Position numbers and translations under genes: made by a program | Part shown: positions 9,243-18,765 of the stretch, piece after piece | Layout of the letters: each line of letters begins with the position of its first letter | Numbering within the stretch: position 1 is the stretch's first letter | The notes under the pieces: generated by a model | What the model was told of the DNA's origin: nothing | The model's database searches: none | What the model saw: the letters and a program-made list of their open reading frames with translations, nothing else | Origin: Eggerthellaceae bacterium | Lineage (GTDB): Bacteria > Actinomycetota > Coriobacteriia > Coriobacteriales > Eggerthellaceae | NCBI GenBank assembly: GCA_017511465.1 | Contig: JAFWJU010000098.1 | Location: 1 to 63,720 of the forward strand | Reading direction: 5' to 3' | DNA length: 63,720 bases

Positions 9243-10463
9243 ATGGACAATTCAGCACTGCAAGTTTACAAGGCAATCGGCAGGGTGCAGAACATTATTG
9301 CAAACGCATCCACGCTCGATGAGGCGCTGCAGGAAAGCTTGAAGGCGATTGTCGAACATGCGGGTGCCGATGGTGGCGCCATTTGGTATGCCGACAAGAC
9401 TGACGAGAACAAGCTCCGCCCGTTTTTCTGGATTGGGCCAGTCGACTTGACGAGTCGCTCTCATGTCCTCGGTGATGGTTCGGTTGGCCGCGTATTCGAG
9501 TCGCAGAAAGCCGAGCGCCTCTTCGAATTCGACCCGATGCAGGATGTCGAGACCGCCATCGACTTCAAGGGCATGCCCGTTGGCTCTATGGTGTGCGTGC
9601 CGTTTTCCAATAACGTCGAGGACCTTGGGGTCATCCAGTTCGTTAATGGCGTCGAAAGCGGTTCGTTTACGGACGAAGGCGCCGACGTTATGGAAATCAT
9701 GGCCATGATGGCAGCCATCGCCATCGAGGATAACGAGGCGCTTGCCGAGCCCTGGGAACCAGGCAAGGTCGTCATGGAGCTGCGGGACATCACGCGCGAG
9801 TTCCAAAACGGCGACATCGTCACAAAAGTGCTGAAAGGCGTCAACCTCGATGTCTACGAAGGCGAGTTCCTGGTGCTTCTGGGTGAGTCTGGATGCGGCA
9901 AATCGACGTTGTTGAACATCATCGGAGGCATGGACTCGGCCACGTCCGGAACGTTCGAGTACCTCGGGCAGGACCTCTCCAATGCCACGCAGGAAGAGCT
10001 TACCGATTTCCGCCGCGACAACATCGGATTCATTTTCCAGTCGTACAACCTCATGCCCAATCTGACGGCATTGCAGAACCTGAAGCTCATCGCCGAGCTC
10101 GTCAACGAACCCATGGATTCCGATGAGGCATTGGAAATCGTGGGGCTCGAAGAACGCAAGAAGAACTACCCCTCGCAGATGTCGGGCGGACAACAGCAGC
10201 GCGTTTCGATTGCACGCGCCCTGGTCAAGAATCCGAAGATCATCCTCGCTGACGAGCCCACGGCTGCTTTGGACTACGCGACTTCAATCGAGGTACTGCA
10301 GGTGCTGGAAGAGGTCGTCAAAGGCGGCACGACCATGGTCATGGTCACGCATAACGAGGAAATCACCCGCATGGCCGATCGCGTCGTGCGCATGCGCGAT
10401 GGACGCATGCACGAGGTGACGATCAACCGTCGTCCGGCGCACGCAACCGACCTGGTTTGGTAG
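9243..10463 (+). CDS. GAF domain-ABC ATPase fusion (LolD/MacB-type)
   Basis: 406 residues. Residues 1-155 form a GAF domain (DEALQESLKAIVEHAGADGG, GSMVCVPFSNNVEDLGVIQF); 175-400 are an ABC ATPase with Walker A GESGCGKST (about 214-222), signature SGGQQQRVSIARAL (about 313) and Walker B ILADEPTAALD (about 333). The ATPase is closest in style to LolD/FtsE proteins that power FtsX-like permeases. The fused GAF domain could gate transport by binding a small ligand or sensing redox (inference). The stop codon abuts the permease gene, so the two form one transporter unit. Confidence 0.85.
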   Translation: MDNSALQVYKAIGRVQNIIANASTLDEALQESLKAIVEHAGADGGAIWYADKTDENKLRPFFWIGPVDLTSRSHVLGDGSVGRVFESQKAERLFEFDPMQDVETAIDFKGMPVGSMVCVPFSNNVEDLGVIQFVNGVESGSFTDEGADVMEIMAMMAAIAIEDNEALAEPWEPGKVVMELRDITREFQNGDIVTKVLKGVNLDVYEGEFLVLLGESGCGKSTLLNIIGGMDSATSGTFEYLGQDLSNATQEELTDFRRDNIGFIFQSYNLMPNLTALQNLKLIAELVNEPMDSDEALEIVGLEERKKNYPSQMSGGQQQRVSIARALVKNPKIILADEPTAALDYATSIEVLQVLEEVVKGGTTMVMVTHNEEITRMADRVVRMRDGRMHEVTINRRPAHATDLVW

Positions 10464-13400
10464 GTGCTTTCCGTGAAGCCGATGCAAATCACAGACCTGC
10501 TCGCCAACATCAAGAGCACGTTCGTATCTTTTTTCAGCATCTTCATGTTCGCGGCTCTGGGCGTGGGCGTGTTCTTGGGCATCAGCTGGGCTGGTCCGGC
10601 GCTCGAAAACGCTGCTTTCGGCATGCACAACGAGGGCTCGTTCCACAATTTCCAGATTCAGTTCCCTTATGGCTTGACGAAAGACGATATCGCCCAGCTC
10701 GCCGAAACCGAAGGCGTCACGCAGGTCGAGCCGGAGCGGCAGTCGTTCCAGACCATGCGCAAAGACGGACGCAAATACACGGTGAAGGTGCAGTCCCTCG
10801 GGCAAGACATCGACGTGCCCATCATCGTCGAAGGAGAGCTTCCAACCCGTTCGGGCGAGATTGCGTTCCATGCCGAATCAGCCAAGCAACTTGGCGTGAA
10901 CATCGGAGACACCATCACGTTCGAAAAAGATGCTGGCGCGAGCAACGATGTGCTGGGTAGCGAGGAAACAGAGAACACCAGCGGAATGAAGTACCTGGTG
11001 AGAGACTCGTTCACGGTTACCGCCATCGTGAACAACGCCGACTACGTGGCGAAATCATCCGCGACGTACGGCTTCTCGTCGTCGCCATCGGGCGCGGTTG
11101 ATGCCCTTGCATGGGTTAACGGCAGCGTGTTCGACGCGTCGGCGTTCCAGAACGGGTATCCAATTGTGAACGTGCGCTGCGATAGCCTTGCGGGCATGAA
11201 CTCTTTCAGCGATGGCTACATACAGGCATCGAAAGCGATACAAGAGCCCATCGAAGCCCTTGGCACGACGCTGGCGACAGCGCGTTACGACGATTTGCAT
11301 AGCCAAGTCCAGAAGAAGATCGATGAAGGCCAGGCTAAGCTCGACGAGGCCGAAGCGAAGATTGCCCAAGGCGAAAAGGAAATCGCCGATGGCGAACAGC
11401 AACTGATAGCCGGAAGGGAAGAGCTGCAACAAAAGCAGGCCGAAGGCGAGGCGAAGCTGGCCGACGCTTATCAGAAGCTCGTGAGCGGTGAAGCCGAATA
11501 CCAGTCGGGGTTGGCAGACTACGACATGTACAGGTCGGCTTATAACGCGATTGACTCGAAACTAGCGGAAGCCAAAAACGAAGCCAGCGAGATGCTCGTC
11601 GAGTACAACCAAACCGAAAGCGATTACGCGAGCGGCAAGATCACGGAACAAGAGTACAACAAGCGTCTCGATGCGCTCGTAACGAAATCCAACAATGCGC
11701 TTGAACCTGCTCGGGAATACATCGAGGGCCTACCGACAGTTAATCGGAGCAATCTTGGCAGCGTGCTCTCCTATGCCTCTTCCACGCTGAACGACTACCG
11801 GAACATTTCCGTCACCATCGACGGAAGAGCGATGACGCTGAACGAAGCGCAGGTGGAACTCGATGCAGCTAAGGCGAAGCTCGACGCCGCTCAATCCGAG
11901 CTCAGCTCTGGGTGGAATCTGTATTACGAAGGCCAAGCAACACTCGAGCGCGAGGTTGCGCAAGGCCAGCAGAAACTTGTCGACGGCGAAGCGAAAATCG
12001 AGGACGCCAAGCGGCAGGTAGAAGACGGCAAGCAACAAGTGGCTGCGAACAAGCCGAAATTGGAAGAGGCGAAGGCGCAACTTGCCGATATGGCGAAGTA
12101 CAACTGGACGGTCATGCCGCGCGCATACAACACGGGTTCGCATGAGGTTTCCACCTTCAGCGGGGTTACGAACAATTTGAGCATATCGATGGCCGCGTTG
12201 TTCATCATCGTGGGCTTGCTCGTCTCTTACTTTGCCGTCAGCCGCATCGTGCACGAGCAGGTGACCCAGATCGGCACGAAGAAGGCGCTCGGTTTCCGCC
12301 AGCGGGAGATAACGAACGGTTTCCTGTGGTATTCGGGCATTGCCGTCTTGGCCGGCGCCATCGTCGGTTCTATCGTGGGGTTCGTCGTGGTCGAGGGGAT
12401 TATCGGCGGCGTGTTAAGCGGAATGTTCGCGTTCGGGAAGTACCCGGCGTATTTCGGATGGGGGCTGTTCTTGGCCATCACGGCAGTCGAGCTGTTGCTG
12501 GTGCTCGGCGCAACCTACCTTGCCTGTCGCAAGATCTTGAAGGAACATGCCGTCGACCTTCTGCGCGGCGAAAAGCCTCCCGAGGGCAAAACGCGTTTCT
12601 ACGAGAAATGGGGCATATGGGACAATTTGCCGCTGCTCATCCAGACCATCGTCAACAATTGCGTGAATGACAAGCGTCGCGTCTTAAGCACGATTGTCGG
12701 CGTAGCCGGGTGCACAGCGCTCATAGTGACCGCGTTGACGCTCAACAACGACGTGATGAAGAGTTACGACCGCCATTACGAGAACGTCTACGGATTCAAC
12801 GCTATCGTGTATGCGGAAAACGAGCCTGAGGGGGCAATTGCAAACCTGGAGGCTGCTATTCAGGATAGTGGCTGCACGACTGCTCAAGTGTCCATGAAGA
12901 GCTATCTTTTGATGCAGCCGAACGGCGAGAGCGGTGCGGTGCGCATTGTCGTGCCCGTCGACGAGGATGCCTTTGCGCAGTTGTACCACGTGCATCCCAT
13001 CAGTGGTAGCGAATTTGACCCATCGGGTGAAGGAGCTTGGATTTCCCAGGCGTATGCCGAGCATTTTGGAGCCAAGGTCGGCGACATCGTCACCATCGAT
13101 GGGGGAGATGGCATGCATCACGAGGTGCCCATCGTGGGAATCAGCGAGTTCTGGTTGACGTACAACGAGATTGTCATGGGCAAAGGCTTTTTCGAAAAGG
13201 AATTCGGTTCCGTTAAGCCAAACGTCGTGCTAAGCCAAACTGGCGACATCGCGGTTGCAGATGTGCAGAAGGCTATCTCTTCCATCGAGGGCTTCGATTC
13301 GATTGTCGATGACGCGACGTATCAATACGGCAACTTCGCGACGTTCTCGTCCGTGTCGTCTGCCGTCGTCCTCATCTACATCATCCTCGCATTGCTCATG

Positions 13401-13751
13401 GCCATTGTCGTGCTGTTGAACCTGAACGTCATGTTCATCGCGGAGAAGAAGCGAGAGCTTATCGTGCTCATGATCAACGGCTTCAGCGTGAAGGACGCCA
13501 GACACTACATATCCTACGATTCCATCGTGCTCACCGCGCTTGGCATAATCGCGGGAATCATACTCGGCTGCATCATGGGTTCGGTGACCGTCATGTCCAT
13601 AGAGCCGATAACGGCCGTGTTCGTGAAGGCGCCCGACGCCATGGCCATCCTCATCGGCATCGTGGGCAGTGCGCTATTGGCCATCGTCATGGCCCTCATA
13701 GCCTTGCGCCGCATCAACAACTTCGAGTTGACGGACATCAACAGGTTCTAG
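10464..13751 (+). CDS. Large FtsX-like ABC transporter permease with extracellular coiled coil
   Basis: 1,095 residues. TM1 lies near residues 15-45; then an extracellular MacB-like region; then a long coiled coil (about 275-550) with repeated KLDEAEAKIAQGEKEIADG-like segments; an FtsX domain with three helices (about 570-690); a second extracellular region; and three final helices (about 955-1085). The layout matches large FtsX permeases that move or extract envelope lipids or peptides. Translation may start at the GTG right after the ATPase stop or at the GTG at 10473, which has AGGTG upstream. Confidence 0.82.
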   Translation: MLSVKPMQITDLLANIKSTFVSFFSIFMFAALGVGVFLGISWAGPALENAAFGMHNEGSFHNFQIQFPYGLTKDDIAQLAETEGVTQVEPERQSFQTMRKDGRKYTVKVQSLGQDIDVPIIVEGELPTRSGEIAFHAESAKQLGVNIGDTITFEKDAGASNDVLGSEETENTSGMKYLVRDSFTVTAIVNNADYVAKSSATYGFSSSPSGAVDALAWVNGSVFDASAFQNGYPIVNVRCDSLAGMNSFSDGYIQASKAIQEPIEALGTTLATARYDDLHSQVQKKIDEGQAKLDEAEAKIAQGEKEIADGEQQLIAGREELQQKQAEGEAKLADAYQKLVSGEAEYQSGLADYDMYRSAYNAIDSKLAEAKNEASEMLVEYNQTESDYASGKITEQEYNKRLDALVTKSNNALEPAREYIEGLPTVNRSNLGSVLSYASSTLNDYRNISVTIDGRAMTLNEAQVELDAAKAKLDAAQSELSSGWNLYYEGQATLEREVAQGQQKLVDGEAKIEDAKRQVEDGKQQVAANKPKLEEAKAQLADMAKYNWTVMPRAYNTGSHEVSTFSGVTNNLSISMAALFIIVGLLVSYFAVSRIVHEQVTQIGTKKALGFRQREITNGFLWYSGIAVLAGAIVGSIVGFVVVEGIIGGVLSGMFAFGKYPAYFGWGLFLAITAVELLLVLGATYLACRKILKEHAVDLLRGEKPPEGKTRFYEKWGIWDNLPLLIQTIVNNCVNDKRRVLSTIVGVAGCTALIVTALTLNNDVMKSYDRHYENVYGFNAIVYAENEPEGAIANLEAAIQDSGCTTAQVSMKSYLLMQPNGESGAVRIVVPVDEDAFAQLYHVHPISGSEFDPSGEGAWISQAYAEHFGAKVGDIVTIDGGDGMHHEVPIVGISEFWLTYNEIVMGKGFFEKEFGSVKPNVVLSQTGDIAVADVQKAISSIEGFDSIVDDATYQYGNFATFSSVSSAVVLIYIILALLMAIVVLLNLNVMFIAEKKRELIVLMINGFSVKDARHYISYDSIVLTALGIIAGIILGCIMGSVTVMSIEPITAVFVKAPDAMAILIGIVGSALLAIVMALIALRRINNFELTDINRF

Positions 13752-13787
13752 GGTTTGCGTCCTAACGGGAGCTTCGGCCTGGCAGGT

Positions 13788-14429
13788 TTACATGCCGTAG
13801 GCGATTTGATCGGCTACGCGCAACAAGTCTGCCATGGTGCTGACGGCTTCTCGCAGCGTGCTAGCCGCATCGTTGATCTTGTCGATATGGGATTCGGGCA
13901 GGGCATTCAAGCGCCGTTCGCACTCGTACACCACGTCAGTGGCGTGGTTGAGTGTGCCGCTCGCTTCGCCGAGGCGTTCTGACAGCCCCGTCATCGCCTC
14001 CTCGTCGCCCGCGAGGGCGCCAGCTGCGATGACGAGAAAGTCTTCGCCCCACATGGATTCGAGTTGATCGAGGGTGGGTAATGCGGCTTCATCGATAAGC
14101 AGGCCCCCGACGTCGGCAAGCTCTCTGGCCACGCGCACATCGTCTCCCACAATCGGCAAAGCGGCGGCGATGCTCCATTGGACACCCTCAAGCTCGTCGG
14201 AAAGATCGCTCAGGCTGTCCAAGGTAGAACGGGCCGAAGAATATGCCGCAACGAAATCGCCTTCGCTGATGCTGGTCCTGGCAGACTCGTACGATTGGCG
14301 CGCCTGAGAATAGCTGTCCATGACCCGGCTGACGCTGACCGCCATTACCGCCGCATACACGACAATCGCAGCCAAGATGATGACGAGAACGGCTATAAGC
14401 GCCTTCTTCGGTCCCTTCGATGCCATCAC
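13788..14429 (-). CDS. Membrane-anchored helical protein, unknown function
   Basis: 213 residues. One N-terminal transmembrane helix (ALIAVLVIILAAIVVYAAVM) is followed by an extracytoplasmic, mostly helical region with Ser/Ala/Asp heptads. LPIVGDDVRVARELADVGG resembles a motif in the N-terminal part of DUF4012 proteins, but the rest of that family is missing. It converges with the ABC permease gene, and a 36-base gap separates them. No signal for a specific function. Confidence 0.55.
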   Translation of the reverse strand: MMASKGPKKALIAVLVIILAAIVVYAAVMAVSVSRVMDSYSQARQSYESARTSISEGDFVAAYSSARSTLDSLSDLSDELEGVQWSIAAALPIVGDDVRVARELADVGGLLIDEAALPTLDQLESMWGEDFLVIAAGALAGDEEAMTGLSERLGEASGTLNHATDVVYECERRLNALPESHIDKINDAASTLREAVSTMADLLRVADQIAYGM

Positions 14430-14474
14430 AGGTTTACCTCCGTTTTTCGAATCCCATCTTCGCGGGCTTTGCCC

Positions 14475-14654
14475 CTACGAAGGGTCGGTGCCTTCCAGTC
14501 CTGCTAGTTCGAAATGCGCAGCCTCGGCTTCGAGCTCCTTTTGGCGAAGGGCCTCTTGATAGCCCTTCAACGGGTCGAAGGGCACGAAAATCTTCGCGCG
14601 CTGTTCAAGGGGCATACGCGGGCGTGGAAGCTTCGGTGCCTCGGGCGTTTTCAT
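14475..14654 (-). CDS. YolD-like small protein, Y-family polymerase partner
   Basis: 59 residues. RAKIFVPFDPLKGYQEALRQ closely resembles the RAKQFxPFxALKGFxEAL signature of YolD-like proteins, which in Firmicutes are encoded with Y-family polymerases such as YqjW/UvrX. The ATG at 14654 follows the polymerase stop by one base and has GGAG upstream. The role of YolD proteins is not established; they may modulate translesion synthesis. Confidence 0.6.
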   Translation of the reverse strand: MKTPEAPKLPRPRMPLEQRAKIFVPFDPLKGYQEALRQKELEAEAAHFELAGLEGTDPS

Positions 14655-14655
14655 G

Positions 14656-15963
14656 TCATTCTCCACTCTTGTGGCCTCCCAGCTGCCGGTTGCGGTCCCG
14701 TTGCGTCGCCTGTGGCAACAAGTCGATGCCCTTCACCAGCGCGTTCTTGCCAAACTTGCGCTTGACGTCGAGGATCGCCTCTTGGCGGCTGCGTTCTTCG
14801 ACGCAGCGGTTCTCGGCGAACAACGACAGCTGCCCTTCGCCTTCGGGTTCGACGCCGTTGAAGTTCAACATGATCTTCTGCGTTCGCTGATTGCGGTCGA
14901 CCTTTTCCTCAAACAGGGTGACGACAGCCTTCACGATGGCATCGCGCGAATTCGTGGGTTCGGCAAACCTGAACGTGCCGTTGGCATCGGGAGTGTAGTT
15001 GCGCCTATCGGCGGGGTCGTAGACGCCTTCGCGCCGTACGGCGGCATCGCGGGCGTAGCGCACCCACAATGTGACCGAGCCGGCAACCGCGTGCCTATCC
15101 ACTAAGTCGAGCGCAGATGCGTCAGCCATTTCCTTGGCTACGAGCAAGGCATCGTCGAAGCCATACGGGCTTCCGAGCACCTGCCCGTTCGTGACGGACC
15201 TGCTCTTTGGCTCGTAGGCTTGAATGTCGGCAATGGTTACGGGCTCGTAACCCCAGGCATGGTCGATGAGTATCTCGGCGTCGATGCCGAACACGTCGTA
15301 GAGGCGGTCCAGGTCGGGGTACAGCGCCAGTTGACCCATCGTGTGTATGCCAAGCTCGTTCAAGCGGCGTGCCGTGCCTCGTCCGATGCGCCAGAAATCC
15401 GTGAGCGGCTCATGGTCCCAGAGCTGTTCTTTGAACGAATCGGCGTCAAGCTCCCCGAAGAAATCGGGCGAGTGCTTGGCGGTGATGTCGAGCGCCAGTT
15501 TGGCCAGGTACAGGTTGGGTCCGATGCCGCATGTGGCTGGGATACCCACCTCGTCGAGCACCTCGGCGCGTATGCGCTCGCCAAGCTCGCGGGCTGAGCA
15601 CCCGTATAAAGACAGATAGCCCGTCACGTCCATGAACGCTTCGTCGATTGAGTACACGTGGATGTCGTTCTTGCTGAAATAACGCAGGTAGATGCCGTAT
15701 ATCCGAGCAGAGTACTCGACGTACTTGGCCATGCGCGGCGGCGCCATGATGTAATCGAAGGATTCGGGAATCTCGAACACGCGGGCGCGCCCCGAAACGC
15801 CCCGTGCCTTGAGTGCGGGCGAGACGGCCAGGCATATGGTCTTCTCGGTGCGGTCGGGATCCGCTACGACCAAGCTCGTGGTCATGGGGTCGAGACCGCG
15901 CTCGACGCATTCCACCGAAGCGTAAAACGATTTCAGGTCTATGCACAGGTACTGTCGGTCCAT
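14656..15963 (-). CDS. Y-family DNA polymerase (UmuC/UvrX type)
   Basis: 435 residues. The palm starts with CIDLKSFYASVE (Asp9) and has YSIDEAFMDV (Asp107, Glu108), the catalytic acidic residues. ATCGIGPNLYLAKLA is the conserved finger/palm segment, and a thumb and little finger follow. Near residue 380, QLSLF is a beta-clamp-binding motif, so the enzyme should work at replication forks during translesion synthesis. It is distinct from the DinB-type enzyme at 48187-49470. No LexA box was recognised upstream. Confidence 0.88.
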   Translation of the reverse strand: MDRQYLCIDLKSFYASVECVERGLDPMTTSLVVADPDRTEKTICLAVSPALKARGVSGRARVFEIPESFDYIMAPPRMAKYVEYSARIYGIYLRYFSKNDIHVYSIDEAFMDVTGYLSLYGCSARELGERIRAEVLDEVGIPATCGIGPNLYLAKLALDITAKHSPDFFGELDADSFKEQLWDHEPLTDFWRIGRGTARRLNELGIHTMGQLALYPDLDRLYDVFGIDAEILIDHAWGYEPVTIADIQAYEPKSRSVTNGQVLGSPYGFDDALLVAKEMADASALDLVDRHAVAGSVTLWVRYARDAAVRREGVYDPADRRNYTPDANGTFRFAEPTNSRDAIVKAVVTLFEEKVDRNQRTQKIMLNFNGVEPEGEGQLSLFAENRCVEERSRQEAILDVKRKFGKNALVKGIDLLPQATQRDRNRQLGGHKSGE

Positions 15964-16089
15964 GGTTGAACTTTACCATTGGAAGTTCGATGCAGCCAAA
16001 CGGCGTGGTGACGGTTTGCCGGAGGCATGGTCATGGTTGTTGGCATACGTGCTGGTACAATCAGCACGCAGGATGTGATGGGAGGATGC

Positions 16090-16983
16090 ATGCATTACAC
16101 GGGGCCTACGTATCGGCCGCCCTACGAGGCGAACTCGCTGCTCTTGCAGGTGACATCCGGATGCTCTCATAATGCGTGCACGTTTTGCAGCATGTACCGG
16201 GACGTGCCGTTCGAAGCGTCCCCGATTGAGGAAATCGAAGAAGACCTGCGCTACGTTGCACAGGGCTTTGCGCCCTTCAACCGCGTGTTCTTGGTGAATG
16301 GCGATGCGTTTTGCCTGAGCGCGGACCGCCTTGCCGAAATCGCCGAGCTCATTCACCTGTACCTGCCTCACATAGAGAGCATCGGCGGGTACGCCTCGAT
16401 AAACAACGTCCTGTCCAAAAGCGAAGACGAGCTGCGCATGTTGGCTGGCCTCGGTTACGCCGATTTCAATATCGGGCTCGAATCGGGTCTCGACGACGTG
16501 CTCGCCTACATGAACAAGGGCTATACGCTCGCGCAAGCGCGCGAGGCGCTTTCGCGTTTGAATGCGGCGGGGATGCCCTTCAACCTGAATATCATCACCG
16601 CGGCAGCGGGGAAGGGGCGCACGGTCGAGCATGCCGAAGCCAACGCGGCTATCGTGAACGAGGCGAATCCCACGCTCATATTCGTATCCCCGTTGCATGT
16701 CGACCCAGGAGCGCGCCTAGAACAGCTCGTCGCTGAGGGCGATTTCGAGGAGTGCACGCTGGGGGATTACATCGACGAGGAAATCGAGTTCCTCAAGCGC
16801 CTCGAGGTGAGCGATTGCGTCTTCTTCGGGTTGCACGTTTCGAACCCCGTGCGCGCGTCGGGCATCTTGCCACGCGATAAGGACTATCTCATCAACGAGC
16901 TGAAGTTGGGGCGAGAGTATTATCCCAAATGGCGGTTGCAATCGGTGCCCGCGAAGGGCGCCGAGGGGCGCATGGTCAATTAA
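16090..16983 (+). CDS. Radical SAM protein with CX4CX2C cluster motif
   Basis: 297 residues. Near the N-terminus TSGCSHNACTFCSMYRDVPF binds the [4Fe-4S] cluster, with four rather than three residues between the first two Cys. The family (GCSHNxCxFCxMY) is common in anaerobic gut bacteria and is uncharacterised in detail. LGYADFNIGLESGLDDVL and FNLNIITAAAG mark the later barrel strands. There is no B12 domain and no second Cys cluster. I chose the ATG at 16090, four bases after GGAGG. Its end overlaps the convergent gene by 8 bases. Confidence 0.8.
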   Translation: MHYTGPTYRPPYEANSLLLQVTSGCSHNACTFCSMYRDVPFEASPIEEIEEDLRYVAQGFAPFNRVFLVNGDAFCLSADRLAEIAELIHLYLPHIESIGGYASINNVLSKSEDELRMLAGLGYADFNIGLESGLDDVLAYMNKGYTLAQAREALSRLNAAGMPFNLNIITAAAGKGRTVEHAEANAAIVNEANPTLIFVSPLHVDPGARLEQLVAEGDFEECTLGDYIDEEIEFLKRLEVSDCVFFGLHVSNPVRASGILPRDKDYLINELKLGREYYPKWRLQSVPAKGAEGRMVN

Positions 16984-17695
16984 CGCGCTTATAACAGGCA
17001 GGACCGAAAAACACCTCGTCGAAGAAACGGCGCGTGTTCTCGGGGCCGATCGCCTGCGTGAACAAATCGGTCGACACGCCTCCTTCGTCAATCAGCCGAT
17101 CGGAGTAATCCTTCATGATGCTCCATTTCGCTGCTCGATCTTCGGCAGAAAGGGGCGGCAGCGCCTGGTCCATGCTCATGAACAGTTCAAGCGCCTCGAC
17201 GAATCGGCTTAGGGCTAGGTGGTCCTGATCGACCGCTGGGGCTTTTGCAATGCATACGGGGCGGATGTCGTCGTACCAGCACGGCTTGGTTGGGAAGTCC
17301 GGCATGTCGGACCACTTCGAAACGCATGAGGACAAGGTCGAGATAAAAGCGTCGTATGTCTCGCTGTGTTGAAGGGTCAGGTCGTAAACCTCGACGAGGA
17401 AGAATCGCTTCTCACCGGAATACACGAAGTCGGTCGAGAACAGCGGTAGGTCCTTGGCGTACGGAGTGATGACGAACGAGCTCAGTTGGTTTTCATGCGA
17501 CTCCGTCACGGTCATGGCAAGCAGGTTGCCCATGCCCTCGATGTCGAAGCGGCGGGCATGGTGCGGCCTTCCGGCAATCACCGGGTTAGCCAGCACGGGG
17601 TCGACTTCGCACTCCGTTACCGTATGATGCTCTCGAAGCTTCTGAAGTCCCATGCCGATTCGCTCGTTGATGAGGTTGGTGTTCGCTTGCTTCAT
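16976..17695 (-). CDS. Unknown protein, possibly bilin-reductase (FDBR/RCCR) fold
   Basis: 239 soluble residues with no signal peptide or cofactor motif. The segment FVITPYAKDLPLFSTDFVYS resembles the central strands of ferredoxin-dependent bilin reductases (a DLPxFGxDLV pattern), and FTQAIGPENTRRFFDEVFFG near the C-terminus resembles their last helix. The similarity is faint and read by eye. If right, the substrate would be a linear tetrapyrrole or a related compound. It lies 7 bases after the LRR gene on the same strand, so the two may form an operon. Confidence 0.35.
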   Translation of the reverse strand: MKQANTNLINERIGMGLQKLREHHTVTECEVDPVLANPVIAGRPHHARRFDIEGMGNLLAMTVTESHENQLSSFVITPYAKDLPLFSTDFVYSGEKRFFLVEVYDLTLQHSETYDAFISTLSSCVSKWSDMPDFPTKPCWYDDIRPVCIAKAPAVDQDHLALSRFVEALELFMSMDQALPPLSAEDRAAKWSIMKDYSDRLIDEGGVSTDLFTQAIGPENTRRFFDEVFFGPACYKRVN

Positions 17696-17702
17696 AGCCG
17701 AC

Positions 17703-18650
17703 CTACGCCTCCTTGAAACGCGCCGTCAGCTGACGAGAATTGCCGTACTCGTCGTCGAAGTCGGCTTCAGTTGAAATGCACGCGCCCTTTTCATCGAACC
17801 ATCCCGCAAATGCGAACCCGTTGTCGGGGTAGGCGTGGTAGCTTTGTTCCCATTCGCCCGTCTCCTTCCATTGGGCGTTGTAAATCGGGTTGAACGAAAG
17901 GCCAACGCATCCTCCGCTGCTGGCGAAAAGGCTTAACGGCAGCAATCCATCTGTGCCTGGAGCCATTGCGTGGATGCTCTTGAGGGGATTGCCCGTGGCG
18001 TACAGGTGCCTAAGCAACGGATTGCGCGTCACGTCGAGCGACGTGAGCCGGTTGTTCTGACAGCGGAGGTATTTCAGTTTGGGATTACGCGATGTGTCGA
18101 GTTTCTCGAGCTCGTTATCGTTCACGTAGAGCTCGACTAACTCGGGGTTGCGAGAGACGTCGATGTTTTCCAGGCGGTTGAAGCCCGCATCGATGCCCTG
18201 GCATGCAGGCAGTCCCGTGGGATCGAGGAAGGCGATCTTGTTATCCTGCAAGCCCAAGATGCGCAAAGCCGGCATATCTGAAACGTCGACCGACGAGATG
18301 CGATTGTGATACAGGTCCACGAACACCACGTCTTTGCAGCCTGATAAATCCAAGCTGCCGACGAGGTCGCAGCCTCTCAGGTAAATCTCGAAGCTCTTCA
18401 GCGGGTACACGTCCTCGTTTAGGATGTGTATGCCGAATCCTATGAGCTTGCCATCGACTTCGACCACGCCGACGGGAAGGTCTCCTTCGCGCTGCGCAGC
18501 GTCGGCTTCCTCGTAGCTGCGGTCCTTCGGGGTTGTGTCGACGCGCCGAATCACATGGCTGCGGGTTCGGGCTTTCTCCTCGTTTGAGATGCCGTTTTCG
18601 TCTGTCTGGTCAAAGAAAGCCCTGATGGCCTCATGGTCGCGATTGTTCAT
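17703..18650 (-). CDS. Leucine-rich repeat protein
   Basis: 315 residues. After an acidic N-terminal region of about 85 residues come about six repeats of roughly 21-22 residues (LDVSDMPALRILGLQDNKI, VSRNPELVELYVNDNELEKL, TSRNPKLKYLRCQNNRLTSL). The C-terminal 70 residues (GFAFAGWFDEKGACI, LTARF) look like the small beta module that follows LRRs in internalin-like proteins. No signal peptide is visible, so it may be cytoplasmic. It probably binds a protein partner. Confidence 0.7.
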   Translation of the reverse strand: MNNRDHEAIRAFFDQTDENGISNEEKARTRSHVIRRVDTTPKDRSYEEADAAQREGDLPVGVVEVDGKLIGFGIHILNEDVYPLKSFEIYLRGCDLVGSLDLSGCKDVVFVDLYHNRISSVDVSDMPALRILGLQDNKIAFLDPTGLPACQGIDAGFNRLENIDVSRNPELVELYVNDNELEKLDTSRNPKLKYLRCQNNRLTSLDVTRNPLLRHLYATGNPLKSIHAMAPGTDGLLPLSLFASSGGCVGLSFNPIYNAQWKETGEWEQSYHAYPDNGFAFAGWFDEKGACISTEADFDDEYGNSRQLTARFKEA

Positions 18651-18765
18651 ACCTGCCTCCTTGCCTCACCATGATACGCGTTGTTCAAAGGCGAGTAAGG
18701 CAGTGGTTACGCAAATTGTTCCGCTATACTGCACCATAACGGGTTAGTCTAGCGAAAGGACCAAC

